Below, one piece after another: positions 45,062 to 53,913 of a stretch of DNA of 64,000 bases. The stretch's first letter is position 1, and each line of letters begins with the position of its first letter. This DNA comes from Arthrobacter sp. AQ5-05 (GTDB lineage: Bacteria; Actinomycetota; Actinomycetes; Actinomycetales; Micrococcaceae): contig NZ_QMKQ01000019.1 in NCBI RefSeq assembly GCF_003287975.1, positions 1 through 64,000 on the forward strand, in the 5' to 3' direction. Under the pieces are notes generated by a model. The model had not been told where the DNA came from. It saw only the letters and a list, made by a program, of their open reading frames with translations, and did not search any database. The position numbers and the translations under genes were made by a program.

Positions 45062-46929
45062 GGCCAATTTCCGGTATCACCCTGGGCGGTCGATACAAGC
45101 TGACCGACCGTATTGCCATAGGTGGCATGGGTGAGGTGTGGAGGGCCAGGGACCAGGTCCTTGGCCGCCTGGTGGCAATCAAGATCCTCAAGGAGGAATA
45201 CACCGGGGATCCCGGGTTCCTTCAGCGGTTCCGCGTCGAGGCGCGCCACACCGCCCTGCTGAACCACAACGGCATCGCCAGCGTCTTCGACTACGGGGAA
45301 GAAGAAGGCTCCGCCTACCTGGTCATGGAGCTGGTTCCCGGCCAACCGCTGTCCACCGTCATCGAACGCGAGCGCGTGCTCTCCCCCGACCGCACCCTGT
45401 CGATCATTTCGCAGACCGCCAAGGCGCTTGCCGCCGCCCATGTCCAGGGGCTGGTGCACCGCGACGTGAAGCCGGGCAACCTGTTGATGCTTCCCGACGG
45501 ACGGGTGAAGATCACCGACTTCGGCATTGCCCGCATCGCCGACCAGGTCCCGCTGACGGCCACCGGCCAGGTCATGGGCACCGCCCAGTACCTCGCCCCG
45601 GAGCAGGCCACCGGACAGCAGGCCACCGGCAGCTCCGACATCTATGCCCTGGGCGTGATCGGCTACGAATTGCTCGCCGGACGGCGCCCGTTCACCGGCG
45701 AATCGCAGATCGCCATCGCCCTGGCCCAGGTCAACGACACCCCGCCGCCGCTGCCGGAAAACATTCCGGTGCCGGTCCGCTCGCTGGTGATGTCGATGCT
45801 GGCCAAGGACCCGGCCGACCGGCCGGCCGACGCCGAGTCCCTCGCGGTGGCCGCCGACGCCATCCGCGCCGGAAACCCGGAGACCGCGACGCTCGCCGTG
45901 CCCGGAATGCTGCTCTTCTCGGGATCCGACGCCGCCACCCAGGCCATCAGCCGGACCCCGATCACGCAGGGCAACGCGACTGTTGCCCTTCCCCCGGTCG
46001 ATCCGACGGTCGCCGGGCCGGCCCCGGCCACCAATGCGCTGCCGCAGGTTCCCGCACCTCAGGCACAGGACGACGGGCAGAACTTCGATTCCTTCATGGG
46101 GGCCTCCCAGCAGTGGGAGGAAGAACCCGTTGGCGGCTACGAGCCGGAGGTCGCCGACCGGCGCACCCCGGCCAAGAAGGGCCGCAGCCCCTGGACCATA
46201 CCGCTGATCGCGCTGATCGCCCTGGTTGTCCTGGCGATCCTCGGTGCCTGGCTGCTGCCCATGCTGACCGGAAACAAGACCCCGGAAAGCAGCCCGAGCA
46301 TCACGTCCACGGCCCCAAGCACGGAATCCTCCGCGCCCAGCACCGAGCCGAGCGAAACCGAAACCACGCCGACCCGGTCGAGCGCCCCGACGAGCACCGC
46401 ACCGTCCACCGTGACGGTGTCCCAGAACGAATTCCTGGGCAAGGACTACAAGGACGCCACCGCGACCCTGGAAGGCCTCGGCTTCACGGTGAAGTCCGTG
46501 TCCAAGGAAAGCCCCGAGGCTGCCGACACCGTCATCAAGGTTTCCCCCGCCGGCGAGCTGCCCGTCGGGTCCACCATCACGCTGACCTATGCCATTCCTG
46601 CCGCTCCTGCAAAGGTCTCGGTGCCCGATTTATACGGCAAGGACGGCGAGCAGGCTGCCGCGGCCCTGACCGCGCTGGGTCTGGTGCCCAACGAGGGGGA
46701 GGCCCAGGAAAGCCCGCTGGCCAAGGGAACCGTGATCGGCCAGAGCGTGAATGGCGGCACCAAGGTCGAGCCCGGCACCACCGTCACCTACATCCTGTCC
46801 CTGGGCCCGTCGGAGCCCACCGAGTCCACTACCGCCCCCTCGACACAGGCCCCTGAGACCTCGAGCTCGTCACCGGCCGCGGACGGCCCCGGCAAGGGCA
46901 AGGGCAACCCCCCGGCCCCTGGCCAGTAG
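45058..46929 (+). CDS. pknA: Ser/Thr protein kinase (pknA position) with two PASTA domains
   Basis: A 623-residue transmembrane kinase. The kinase domain (residues about 10-270) shows the glycine loop [12 protein letters not shown], the lysine in [10 protein letters not shown], the catalytic loop [18 protein letters not shown] and the APE-type SPEQ equivalent [14 protein letters not shown] single membrane helix ([20 protein letters not shown], near 385) separates it from an extracellular Ser/Thr-rich linker and two PASTA repeats (about 460-525 and 530-595), then a Pro/Ser tail. The mycobacterial PknA at this locus lacks PASTA domains, so this is a longer variant. It overlaps pbpA by four bases. 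Confidence 0.94.
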   Translation: MRPISGITLGGRYKLTDRIAIGGMGEVWRARDQVLGRLVAIKILKEEYTGDPGFLQRFRVEARHTALLNHNGIASVFDYGEEEGSAYLVMELVPGQPLSTVIERERVLSPDRTLSIISQTAKALAAAHVQGLVHRDVKPGNLLMLPDGRVKITDFGIARIADQVPLTATGQVMGTAQYLAPEQATGQQATGSSDIYALGVIGYELLAGRRPFTGESQIAIALAQVNDTPPPLPENIPVPVRSLVMSMLAKDPADRPADAESLAVAADAIRAGNPETATLAVPGMLLFSGSDAATQAISRTPITQGNATVALPPVDPTVAGPAPATNALPQVPAPQAQDDGQNFDSFMGASQQWEEEPVGGYEPEVADRRTPAKKGRSPWTIPLIALIALVVLAILGAWLLPMLTGNKTPESSPSITSTAPSTESSAPSTEPSETETTPTRSSAPTSTAPSTVTVSQNEFLGKDYKDATATLEGLGFTVKSVSKESPEAADTVIKVSPAGELPVGSTITLTYAIPAAPAKVSVPDLYGKDGEQAAAALTALGLVPNEGEAQESPLAKGTVIGQSVNGGTKVEPGTTVTYILSLGPSEPTESTTAPSTQAPETSSSSPAADGPGKGKGNPPAPGQ

Positions 46930-46958
46930 GCGGATTAGGCGATGACGGTGTTTTCACA

Positions 46959-48887
46959 GTGACCGAGGAACGGATTCTCAACGGCCGCTACGTCGTGAAG
47001 GAGCTCATTGGGCGCGGCGGCATGGCCGACGTGCACCTGGGCATCGACCAGGTGCTGGGGCGCAAGGTCGCCATCAAGCTCCTGCGTGCCGAAATGGCGC
47101 GGGACCCCATGGTGCAGGCGCGCTTCCGGCGCGAGGCCAAGGCCGTGGCGGGGCTGAACCACCCCAACATCGTGTCGGTCTTCGACACCGGCGAAGAGGA
47201 GCAGGTGGTTTCCGGTTCGACCGTGGAACTGCCCTTCATCGTGATGGAGTACGTCCGCGGGCGCACCCTGCGAGACCTCATCAAGGCCGGGGAAATGACC
47301 AGCGACCTGGCCGTCACGTACGTGCTGGGGGTGCTGGAGGCGTTGGAGCATTCCCATTCCATGGGGATAGTGCACCGCGACATCAAGCCGGCCAACATCA
47401 TGGTCACCGAACGCGGCAACCTCAAGGTCATGGACTTCGGCATTGCCCGCGCCCTGGCCGATTCCGCCAGCACCATGACCCAGACGCAGACAGTCGTGGG
47501 CACCGCCCAGTATCTTTCCCCGGAGCAGGCCCGCGGCGAGGCCGTGGATGCCCGCACCGACCTGTATTCCACCGGCTGCCTGCTCTACGAGCTGTTCACC
47601 GGTCGACCTCCCTTCACGGGGGATTCGCCGGTGTCGGTCGCCTACCAGCACGTGGGCGAGCACGCGCCGGCACCGAGCACGCTGGTGCCGGCGCTGGATC
47701 CGATCTTCGACGACGTGGTGCTCAAGGCCCTGGCCAAGGACCGCGAGGACCGCTACGACGATGCAGCGGCGTTTGCCACGGCGTTGTCCAATGCCCGCTG
47801 CGGGATTGCCCTGGCCCCGGAGGAACTCACCGCGCCGATGCCGCAGTCCCAGGCCCAGGCCGCGGAGCAGGCGACGGTTGCCGCGCTGGCTGCCCCCGGG
47901 TTTCCCCCGCCGGAGTCCCCGCCCACGGGCACCCTGGCGCCACTGAACCACACCGGATACCTGGAACCGGTGCCCGGGGACGGGCACTGGGACGCACCGC
48001 CGATGTGGGAACAGAACCTGCAGCGCGAGCGCGACGAGCACCGGTCCAAATCCCGGCGCACCTGGACCATCGCAATTTCGCTGGTCCTGGCCCTCGCCCT
48101 GGTGGTTTCCGGTCTCTTCTTCTTCAACTGGATGCGCGCGGAGGCGGAACGCAACGCCCCCGTCACCATCCCCAACCTCGTCGAAATGACGCAGGCCAAG
48201 GCCGAGGCGGCACTGACCGGGCTGCAGCTGGTGTCCAAGGTCGAGACGGTGTTCGACGACGACGTCAAGAGCGGGCTCGTCGTGGAAACCGATCCCGCCG
48301 CGACCAGGGATGTCCGCAAGGGCTCCACTGTGCGCCTGATGGTTTCCAAGGGGCCCGAGTCGCGGGTCCTGCCCGCCGGGCTCGCCGGCCAATCCGAGGC
48401 GGGAGCCCGCCAGGCGTTGCAGGACCTGGGCTTCGAGATCGGTTCGGTCTCCCGGGTCAACGACCCCTCGATCCCCACCGACTGGCTGGTGAACACCGAG
48501 CCGAAGCTGGGCAAGACCGTCAAGGTCGGCACCACGATCGATCTGGTCCTTTCCACCGGGCTGGTTGAGGTTCCGCGGCTCATCGACATGACGGTTCCCG
48601 AGGCGACCGAGGCGTTGGAGGACCCGAAGGTCGGTCTGCGCATCGAAGTCGTCGAGGAGGAGAATGCGCTCGTGAAACCCGGGACGATCATCGCGCAGAA
48701 GTCCTCCACGGGTGATGTCTCCACCTCTCCGCAGGGCGGCACCATCACCGTCACGGTTGCCGTGAAGCCGGCCGAGCCCGAACCGACGGACACCTCGTCA
48801 GAGGCTCCCGAGGCCTCGGAGCAGCCACCGGAAACCACGCCCACGCCAAGCGACCAGACCGCGCCAAGCCCCACCCCGACCCCGTAG
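46959..48887 (+). CDS. pknB: PASTA-domain Ser/Thr protein kinase PknB
   Basis: A 642-residue transmembrane kinase. The N-terminal kinase domain (about 8-275) carries IGRGGMADVHLG, VAIKLLRAEM, VHRDIKPANIM, DFGIARAL, the activation-loop TQTQTVVGTAQYLSPEQAR with threonines for autophosphorylation, and GRPPFTGDSP. After a helix near 370-390 (TWTIAISLVLALALVVSGLF) come three PASTA repeats (about 400-465, 470-535, 536-600) and a Thr/Pro/Glu tail. PASTA domains sense muropeptides or lipid II, and PknB directs cell wall synthesis and division. The GTG start lies 29 bases after the previous stop. Confidence 0.96.
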   Translation: MTEERILNGRYVVKELIGRGGMADVHLGIDQVLGRKVAIKLLRAEMARDPMVQARFRREAKAVAGLNHPNIVSVFDTGEEEQVVSGSTVELPFIVMEYVRGRTLRDLIKAGEMTSDLAVTYVLGVLEALEHSHSMGIVHRDIKPANIMVTERGNLKVMDFGIARALADSASTMTQTQTVVGTAQYLSPEQARGEAVDARTDLYSTGCLLYELFTGRPPFTGDSPVSVAYQHVGEHAPAPSTLVPALDPIFDDVVLKALAKDREDRYDDAAAFATALSNARCGIALAPEELTAPMPQSQAQAAEQATVAALAAPGFPPPESPPTGTLAPLNHTGYLEPVPGDGHWDAPPMWEQNLQRERDEHRSKSRRTWTIAISLVLALALVVSGLFFFNWMRAEAERNAPVTIPNLVEMTQAKAEAALTGLQLVSKVETVFDDDVKSGLVVETDPAATRDVRKGSTVRLMVSKGPESRVLPAGLAGQSEAGARQALQDLGFEIGSVSRVNDPSIPTDWLVNTEPKLGKTVKVGTTIDLVLSTGLVEVPRLIDMTVPEATEALEDPKVGLRIEVVEEENALVKPGTIIAQKSSTGDVSTSPQGGTITVTVAVKPAEPEPTDTSSEAPEASEQPPETTPTPSDQTAPSPTPTP

Positions 48888-48917
48888 CGGGGGCGGGGCG
48901 CGAAGCCCGGTTCCAGC

Positions 48918-48966
48918 AACAGGGGTCCCTGTCCGTGAATGATCTTCACGGGCAGGGACCCCTGTT
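48918..48966. terminator. Bidirectional terminator after the kinase operon
   Basis: A 22-bp stem (48918-48939 with 48945-48966, one wobble pair) with AACAGG/CCTGTT ends separates converging pknB and the glutamine amidotransferase gene. Confidence 0.9.
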
Positions 48967-48987
48967 CTTGTGGCTGTGGGTCTCGTT

Positions 48988-49638
48988 TCAGGCCCCGGCA
49001 TCCCGGATCAGCGGGCTGAGTGTTGCCGCATGCGCGGCCGCTCCGGCCAGGCCCAGGGATTCGAGCCAGTTGCCCAGCATCTGGTAGCCGCCCTCGGTAA
49101 GCACCGACTCGGGGTGGAACTGCACGCCCCACAGCGGCGCGTCGCGGTGGGCCAGGCCCATGATGACGCCGTTCTCGGTCTCGGCGGTAATCTCCAGGAT
49201 CCCGGGGATGCTCGATCGCACGGCGGCCAGCGAGTGGTACCGCGTGGCCGTGAAGGGGCTGGGGATGTGCGCGAAGACCGGGTGCCCGTGGTGGAAGACC
49301 GGGGAGGTCTTGCCGTGCATCAGTTCCTCGGCGTGCGTGACCACCCCGCCGTAGGCCTCGGCAAGGGCCTGGTGTCCCAGGCAGACCCCGAGCATCGGCT
49401 TGCGCTGCCGCCCGCACCACTTGATCACCTCGATGCAGACCCCTGCCTCGGCCGGGGTGCCGGGCCCGGGGGAGACCAGGACCCCGTCGCGTGCCTGCGC
49501 CAGTTCAATGACCTCGGCCAGGGACAGGTCGTCGTTGCGGATCACCGTGGTCTCGGCACCCAGCTCCTGCAGGTACCCCACCAGGGTGTAGACAAAGCTG
49601 TCGTAGTTGTCGATCACCAGGATCTTCGGGGCGTTCAC
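48988..49638 (-). CDS. Anthranilate/aminodeoxychorismate synthase glutamine amidotransferase subunit
   Basis: A 216-residue class I glutamine amidotransferase (TrpG/PabA type) that supplies ammonia to a chorismate-using partner. It starts KILVIDNYDSFVYTLVGYL; VSPGPGTPAEAG is the oxyanion loop, GVCLGHQALAEAYGG holds the catalytic cysteine, and WGVQFHPESVLTEGG the catalytic histidine and glutamate. No trpE/pabB is adjacent, which is normal at this actinobacterial locus, so the partner (anthranilate or folate branch) is open. The GTG start at 49638 overlaps the stop of the small membrane protein gene. It is the last gene of the sortase operon. Confidence 0.93.
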   Translation of the reverse strand: MNAPKILVIDNYDSFVYTLVGYLQELGAETTVIRNDDLSLAEVIELAQARDGVLVSPGPGTPAEAGVCIEVIKWCGRQRKPMLGVCLGHQALAEAYGGVVTHAEELMHGKTSPVFHHGHPVFAHIPSPFTATRYHSLAAVRSSIPGILEITAETENGVIMGLAHRDAPLWGVQFHPESVLTEGGYQMLGNWLESLGLAGAAAHAATLSPLIRDAGA

Positions 49639-49802
49639 AGCAGCATCAGGCCAATCGTTGATTCGGTCCAGGGGCTGTACTGGCTCAGCCACGGGAAGAC
49701 ATAGTTCATCAGCAATAGTACGACGCCGGCGACCAGCGCCAATGCCACAATGATGCGGAACCACAGGGGACCGGGCAGGGTCCTGAAAATCCATGCGTAC
49801 AT
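49635..49802 (-). CDS. Small single-helix membrane protein
   Basis: A 55-residue protein starting MYAWIFRTLPGPLWFRIIVA, with one strongly hydrophobic helix (RIIVALALVAGVVLLLMNYV) and the ending YSPWTESTIGLMLL. It lies exactly between the sortase (12-base gap) and the glutamine amidotransferase gene (4-base overlap of ATGs and stops), so it is part of that operon. Short proteins of this type with GPLWFRI and FPW motifs are conserved at this position in related actinobacteria, to my recollection; the function is unknown. It is real by spacing and codon use. Confidence 0.8.
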   Translation of the reverse strand: MYAWIFRTLPGPLWFRIIVALALVAGVVLLLMNYVFPWLSQYSPWTESTIGLMLL

Positions 49803-49813
49803 GTGTCCGTGTC

Positions 49814-50566
49814 CTACTTTTCCATCGTCTTTTTCACCAGGTCGGCGATTTCCGCCGGCGGACCGGCATCGGCCGGACGCCAGGATTCCAGCTCCGCGTA
49901 CGCGATGATGCGCATGCGGGTGGTGAAGGGCGGGTGGCAGCTGGTCATCGTCAGCATCGAGGTCGTGGGCTTTGCACCCGGTTCGTGCGGCACCGGCAGC
50001 AGCACTTCGCCTTGCGAGGGGTGCACGATCTCGGTGTCGCGCCATTCATAGGTGTAGAAGCCCTTGCGGGTCTGCAGGTAGATCTTGTCCCCGGCCTGGA
50101 ACTTGTCGATGTTCCAGAACACCTGGCCGTGCGTCTGGCGGTGCGCCGCCACGGCAAAGTTCCCGAGCTCGCCGGGTTCCTGGGTCTCGGGGTAGTGGCC
50201 GATGCCGACGTTGTTGAGCACGTCCATGCCCACGCCGTTGGTGACAGGGTGGGCGAAGTTGCTGCCGAAGCGCGGGATGTAGAAGACACCGAAGGTTTCC
50301 CCGTCGGGGATCGCGGTGATGGGGGCCGGGCCGAAATCCTTTTCCGGAGCGCTGCTTCCATCCCCCGGACCAACCTGGAGGCCCTGGACGAATTCCGAGG
50401 TGACTTGCGTCTGCGCACGATCCGCGTCGATGTTGGTCCACCACAATTCCCAGCCGACAAAAAGCAGCAGGATGATGCCAAGGGTGATCAGGATTTCACC
50501 GAACCCGCCCAGCAGGCGCTGGCCCACCGTTGGCCTGGTCCGCGCCCGCACTGCGGATCGAGTCAT
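49814..50566 (-). CDS. Class E sortase
   Basis: A 250-residue transpeptidase anchored by an N-terminal helix (GEILITLGIILLLFVGWELW) with the catalytic domain outside. The active site is visible: histidine in NFAVAAHRQTHGQVF, cysteine in MLTMTSCHPPFTTRMRIIAY, and arginine in the same block. Class E enzymes of high-GC Gram-positives recognise LAxTG-type signals to attach proteins to the wall; no substrate gene is adjacent. ATG 50566 is eight bases after GAGGGA, and an upstream GTG exists. It is the first gene of a three-gene unit, divergent from crgA. Confidence 0.94.
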   Translation of the reverse strand: MTRSAVRARTRPTVGQRLLGGFGEILITLGIILLLFVGWELWWTNIDADRAQTQVTSEFVQGLQVGPGDGSSAPEKDFGPAPITAIPDGETFGVFYIPRFGSNFAHPVTNGVGMDVLNNVGIGHYPETQEPGELGNFAVAAHRQTHGQVFWNIDKFQAGDKIYLQTRKGFYTYEWRDTEIVHPSQGEVLLPVPHEPGAKPTTSMLTMTSCHPPFTTRMRIIAYAELESWRPADAGPPAEIADLVKKTMEK

Positions 50567-50749
50567 GCGAAGTTCCCTCACTGCCACGTGGGACGCCGCG
50601 AAACCCGGCGGCGTCCAGTTTGAGCGGATAGTATTGGATCAAAGCGTGACGTTGGGAAGCAGTTCCCTTGCGACACACACTTACCTAGCCTACCGTTTGG
50701 ACACGTGCTCGTTGGATCGTGTCGGCGGCAGAAGAACCAAGGAGCAGCA

Positions 50750-51001
50750 GTGCCTGAATCCAAGACTCGCCGGAAGAACCGCAAGCCACAGGGCGGCAGC
50801 AACACGGCGGCCTACGACAAGCCGATGCCCAAGTGGTACAAGCCGGTCATGTTCGGGCTGATGATCCTGGGGCTCATCTGGATCATGGTCTACTACGTTG
50901 CCCAGACCGCGTTCCCGATCCCCGGCATCGGCGGTTGGAACATCGTGATCGGCTTCGGCATTGCCATGGTTGGTTTCTTCATGACCACGGGGTGGCGCTA
51001 G
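50750..51001 (+). CDS. crgA: Cell division protein CrgA
   Basis: An 83-residue protein with a basic cytoplasmic start (PESKTRRKNRKPQGGSN) and two membrane helices, as in CrgA of Streptomyces and Mycobacterium. The block PMPKWYKPVMFGLMILGLIW followed by the second helix (IVIGFGIAMVGFFMTTGWR) is characteristic. CrgA interacts with FtsZ, FtsQ and PBPs and coordinates septum formation. The start is GTG 50750, with AAGGAG five bases upstream. Its position near the rodA-pbpA-pknAB operon is conserved in actinobacteria. Confidence 0.96.
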   Translation: MPESKTRRKNRKPQGGSNTAAYDKPMPKWYKPVMFGLMILGLIWIMVYYVAQTAFPIPGIGGWNIVIGFGIAMVGFFMTTGWR

Positions 51002-51150
51002 CACCCGGCCCTCGGGCCCGCGATACCTGTCCCGGGTTCCCGCCCAAGGGAACGCCTGCGGCTCCCGCGGGAGCTTCGTTCCAAGATCCGGCATTTCCCC
51101 CTGCGCGTGCACCGTTCACGCCAACTTCCAGAAAGGCACGCCAAACACCC

Positions 51151-51657
51151 ATGGTTCGCCCCGATATTGCCGGAACCCCCTCGGCCACCACCTCCTCCAG
51201 GCTCTCCCCGAAGCGCTTGTACGGCTTCCTGGCCGCCGCTGAAATGGTCACCTGGGCGTTGCTGATCATCGCCATGGTCATCAAGTACGGCGTGGGACCG
51301 GAAATCTTTGTCCGCATTTTCGGCATGATCCACGGCGTGGTGTTCATTGCCTACGGCCTGGTGACCATCTTCGTCTGGGCCAATGAGCGATGGAGTGCCG
51401 GACGTGGCGTTCTTGGCCTGGCTTCCGCGGTGGTTCCCTTCGCCACGCTGCCCTTCGAGCGGGCGATGTTGCGTCGCGGGTTGCTCAGCGACGCCTGGCG
51501 CCTGGCCCCGGGCGGCGACGCGCCGCAGGGCCCCATCGAGAAGGTCCAGGCCCTGGCCCTGCGCAGCCCCTGGCTGGCAGCGGTGGCGGGCGTTGTCCTG
51601 GTTGCCGCCATCACCGCGGTGTTGCTGTTCATCGGTCCTCCCGGCGGAGGAAACTAG
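51151..51657 (+). CDS. DUF3817-family membrane protein
   Basis: A 168-residue protein. The DUF3817 core (residues about 20-115) has three helices, including LYGFLAAAEMVTWALLIIAM, a histidine-containing second helix (GMIHGVVFIAYGLVTIFVW), and a third near 85-103. A C-terminal hydrophobic helix (AAVAGVVLVAAITAVLLFI) is added. The family function is unknown, but its members often accompany cell-division or cytochrome-related genes. ATG 51151 lies after a weak GAAAGG. It converges with the DUF4442 gene (stops 31 bases apart). Confidence 0.85.
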   Translation: MVRPDIAGTPSATTSSRLSPKRLYGFLAAAEMVTWALLIIAMVIKYGVGPEIFVRIFGMIHGVVFIAYGLVTIFVWANERWSAGRGVLGLASAVVPFATLPFERAMLRRGLLSDAWRLAPGGDAPQGPIEKVQALALRSPWLAAVAGVVLVAAITAVLLFIGPPGGGN

Positions 51658-51687
51658 CACGATGCCGATGGTGCGCCGGGTACCCGC

Positions 51688-52221
51688 TCAGGCGGTTTCC
51701 GGCGCCGGGCCCTTGGACCGGACGTACACTTCCTTGCGCACCGTCGCCACGATCGCGCCCGCCTCGTCGAGGATGTCGACGGAGAACCACGTCGTGGCCT
51801 TTCCGTCACGGGCCACTTCCTTCTTGAGCTGCGCCAGGTCGACCTGAAAGCGGCAGCTCAACGTCCCGCTTCCGGGCTTGCGGAAATTGATCTCGCCGCT
51901 CTTGTCCCACACGATGTGTCCGGGTCCGATGTTGTGCAGGACCATCATCATCCAAAACGGATCGGTCATCGCGAACAGCGAACCTCCGAAGTGGGTCCCG
52001 ACGTAGTTCATGTTCCAGGGGCGTTGGCGCAAGAGCACCATGGTGCTGCGCCAGTCGGCAGAAATGTTCTTGACCTTGATGCCAGCACCCCAGAACGGCG
52101 GCCAGAGGGACATCCCGTGCCGCACCACCGTGGGGTTTCCCGCGATCCTTGGCATGGCCGTTCGCGCCCGGTTGAGGATCGAGGCCGCGGACCTGGGTCT
52201 GGCGGTGTTCCGATTGTCCAT
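51688..52221 (-). CDS. DUF4442 hot-dog-fold (thioesterase-like) protein
   Basis: A 177-residue protein with the DUF4442 layout: PPFWGAGIKVKNISADWRS, MNYVGTHFGGSLFAMTDPF on the hot-dog helix, and the sheet ending IVATVRKEVYVR. Hot-dog folds of this type are related to acyl-CoA thioesterases, but the family's activity is not established. ATG 52221 gives MDNRNTARPRSAASIL; longer in-frame extensions upstream run into the 53-base gap before lysG and are not family-like. It is co-directional with the LysR gene upstream. Confidence 0.85.
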   Translation of the reverse strand: MDNRNTARPRSAASILNRARTAMPRIAGNPTVVRHGMSLWPPFWGAGIKVKNISADWRSTMVLLRQRPWNMNYVGTHFGGSLFAMTDPFWMMMVLHNIGPGHIVWDKSGEINFRKPGSGTLSCRFQVDLAQLKKEVARDGKATTWFSVDILDEAGAIVATVRKEVYVRSKGPAPETA

Positions 52222-52274
52222 GGGCCCAGCGTAGCCGCGGCGTTTACCTGGCAGTAGCTTCTGCCCCCGGGGCG

Positions 52275-53183
52275 TCAACGCTCCCGGTCCAGTCCAGCGT
52301 TCCCTGCCGCTTCCAGCACCAGCGCCGTGAGCAGGTCCAGGGTCTGGGAGGGTACCTTCCAACGTTGCCAATACAGCCGCACCTCGCTGGTCCACGACTC
52401 GTTGAGGCTTACCAGCGACCCGTCGGCGGGTTCCTGGATCTCGGGAATCATGCCCCAGCCCAGCCCAGCCGCCACGGAGGCAACATAGACGCGGGAGTCC
52501 GGGACAAAGTGCTCCACCGGCGCCACCGGGCGGGTGCCACCAACGATTTTTCGGCGAAGCCCCCGTTGCAGGCCATCGGTGCGGTCGAAGCTCACCATGG
52601 GCGCGGCCGCAAGTTCGGTGCGGGGGTCGGTCCCCGGAAGCCAGCGGTCCCGGAACCCGGGGGTGGCCATCGCCCGGTAGCGCATGGCTCCCAGGTGCAC
52701 CGAGGAGCATCCCTGGACCGGGGTGCTTTTGGTGGTCACCACGCCCATGACCTGGCCCGAACGAAGCAGCTCCGTGGAGTGTGCCTCGTCGTGGCGCAGG
52801 ATCTCGCAGGTCATCAGTTCCTGGTGCGCCAAGCCCCGGAGCACCGGGACGAACCAGCTGGCCAGGGAATCGGCGTTCACGGCAATGCTGAGTTCGGTGC
52901 GGCGGGGAGCGTGACCTGCGGCGGTTTCCAGCCCGAGCGCCCGGTGTGCCTCGGTGGAAAGCATATGGATCTCGCGCGCCAACCGGAGCAGGACGTCCCC
53001 GCTGCCCGTGGTGCGGATCGGTCGCGAGCGAATGAACAGCACGCTGCCGGCCTGCTTTTCCAAGGCCTTGAGACGCTGGCTCACCGCAGAGGCCGTGATG
53101 TTCAGCTCCCGTGCCGCCCGTTCCAGCGTTCCGGCCTCGATGACTGTCTTGAAGGTCTGCAGTTGCTCCGCGGGGAAGTCCAT
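52275..53183 (-). CDS. lysG: LysR-family regulator, LysG/ArgP type
   Basis: A 302-residue transcription factor. The winged helix (residues 1-60) reads FPAEQLQTFKTVIEAGTLER, AARELNITASAVSQRLKALE and GSVLFIRSRPIRTTGSG, the ArgP/LysG subtype. The effector domain follows (about 90-290). In Corynebacterium LysG activates the lysine/arginine exporter gene lysE when basic amino acids build up. Here it is divergent from a lysE gene, with a LysR-type inverted repeat between them. The ATG at 53183 is seven bases from that operator, so the message may have almost no leader. Confidence 0.94.
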   Translation of the reverse strand: MDFPAEQLQTFKTVIEAGTLERAARELNITASAVSQRLKALEKQAGSVLFIRSRPIRTTGSGDVLLRLAREIHMLSTEAHRALGLETAAGHAPRRTELSIAVNADSLASWFVPVLRGLAHQELMTCEILRHDEAHSTELLRSGQVMGVVTTKSTPVQGCSSVHLGAMRYRAMATPGFRDRWLPGTDPRTELAAAPMVSFDRTDGLQRGLRRKIVGGTRPVAPVEHFVPDSRVYVASVAAGLGWGMIPEIQEPADGSLVSLNESWTSEVRLYWQRWKVPSQTLDLLTALVLEAAGNAGLDRER

Positions 53184-53189
53184 GGTTAG

Positions 53190-53214
53190 AGATTCTAATG
53201 GATACTAAGAATCT
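53190..53214. promoter_or_regulatory. Probable LysG operator
   Basis: AGATTCT (53190-53196) and AGAATCT (53208-53214) form an inverted repeat with an 11-base spacer, containing the T-N11-A pattern of LysR-family sites. It lies between the divergent lysG and lysE starts and is AT-rich against its surroundings. Confidence 0.75.
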
Positions 53215-53258
53215 TTAGCTCGACACGTCTTTGGCGCAGCGCCTAGTCTCGGTTGGTG

Positions 53259-53873
53259 ATGTTCTTCCCCTTTATATCCGGCCTGGCCACGGGCTTGTCC
53301 CTGATTGTTGCCATTGGTGCCCAGAACGCGTTCGTCTTGCGCCAGGGCATCCGACGCGAACATGTTCGCACGACGGTGTTGATTTGCATGGTGTCCGATG
53401 CCGTGCTGATTTTCGCCGGAATTGCCGGGCTTAGCGCCCTGTTGGCGGTGGCCCCGTGGTTCATTTCCGTCGCCCGGATCGGCGGGGCGGCGTTCCTGCT
53501 TGCCTATGCCTTCTTTGCGGCCCGCCGCGCCTTCAGCCCGTTGGGGATGGAGACCAGCGACGTCCTGACACCGACCCCGCGCCGCACCGTCGTCCTCACG
53601 GCCCTTGCCCTGACGTGGCTCAATCCCCACGTGTACCTGGATACCGTGATCCTGCTCGGTTCCATCGCCTCGGCCCAGGGCGAGACCGGGCGCTGGGTCT
53701 TCGGCGCCGGTGCGGCGTTGGCCAGCGTGCTGTGGTTCACCGGGCTGGGTTTCGGTGCGCGCTACCTTCGGGGGTTCTTTGCCAACCCGAGGTCGTGGCG
53801 GGTTCTCGACGCCGTCATCGCCACCCTGATGGCAGTGCTGGCCGTGTCGCTGCTGCTGCCGCTTCTGGGCTGA
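53259..53873 (+). CDS. lysE: LysE/ArgO family amino acid exporter
   Basis: A 204-residue inner-membrane exporter with six predicted helices. The N-terminal signature GLSLIVAIGAQNAFVLRQGI is the strongest family mark, and LTWLNPHVYLDTVILLGSIA is the conserved second half. Export of lysine or arginine is expected from the family and from the divergent lysG. TTG 53253, GTG 53256 and ATG 53259 are adjacent in-frame starts; ATG was chosen by codon preference. It converges with the double GNAT gene (stops 40 bases apart). Confidence 0.95.
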   Translation: MFFPFISGLATGLSLIVAIGAQNAFVLRQGIRREHVRTTVLICMVSDAVLIFAGIAGLSALLAVAPWFISVARIGGAAFLLAYAFFAARRAFSPLGMETSDVLTPTPRRTVVLTALALTWLNPHVYLDTVILLGSIASAQGETGRWVFGAGAALASVLWFTGLGFGARYLRGFFANPRSWRVLDAVIATLMAVLAVSLLLPLLG

Positions 53874-53913
53874 CGGCCCAACGGGCTTCCCTTCAACTTC
53901 CGCCCCCGGTGTC

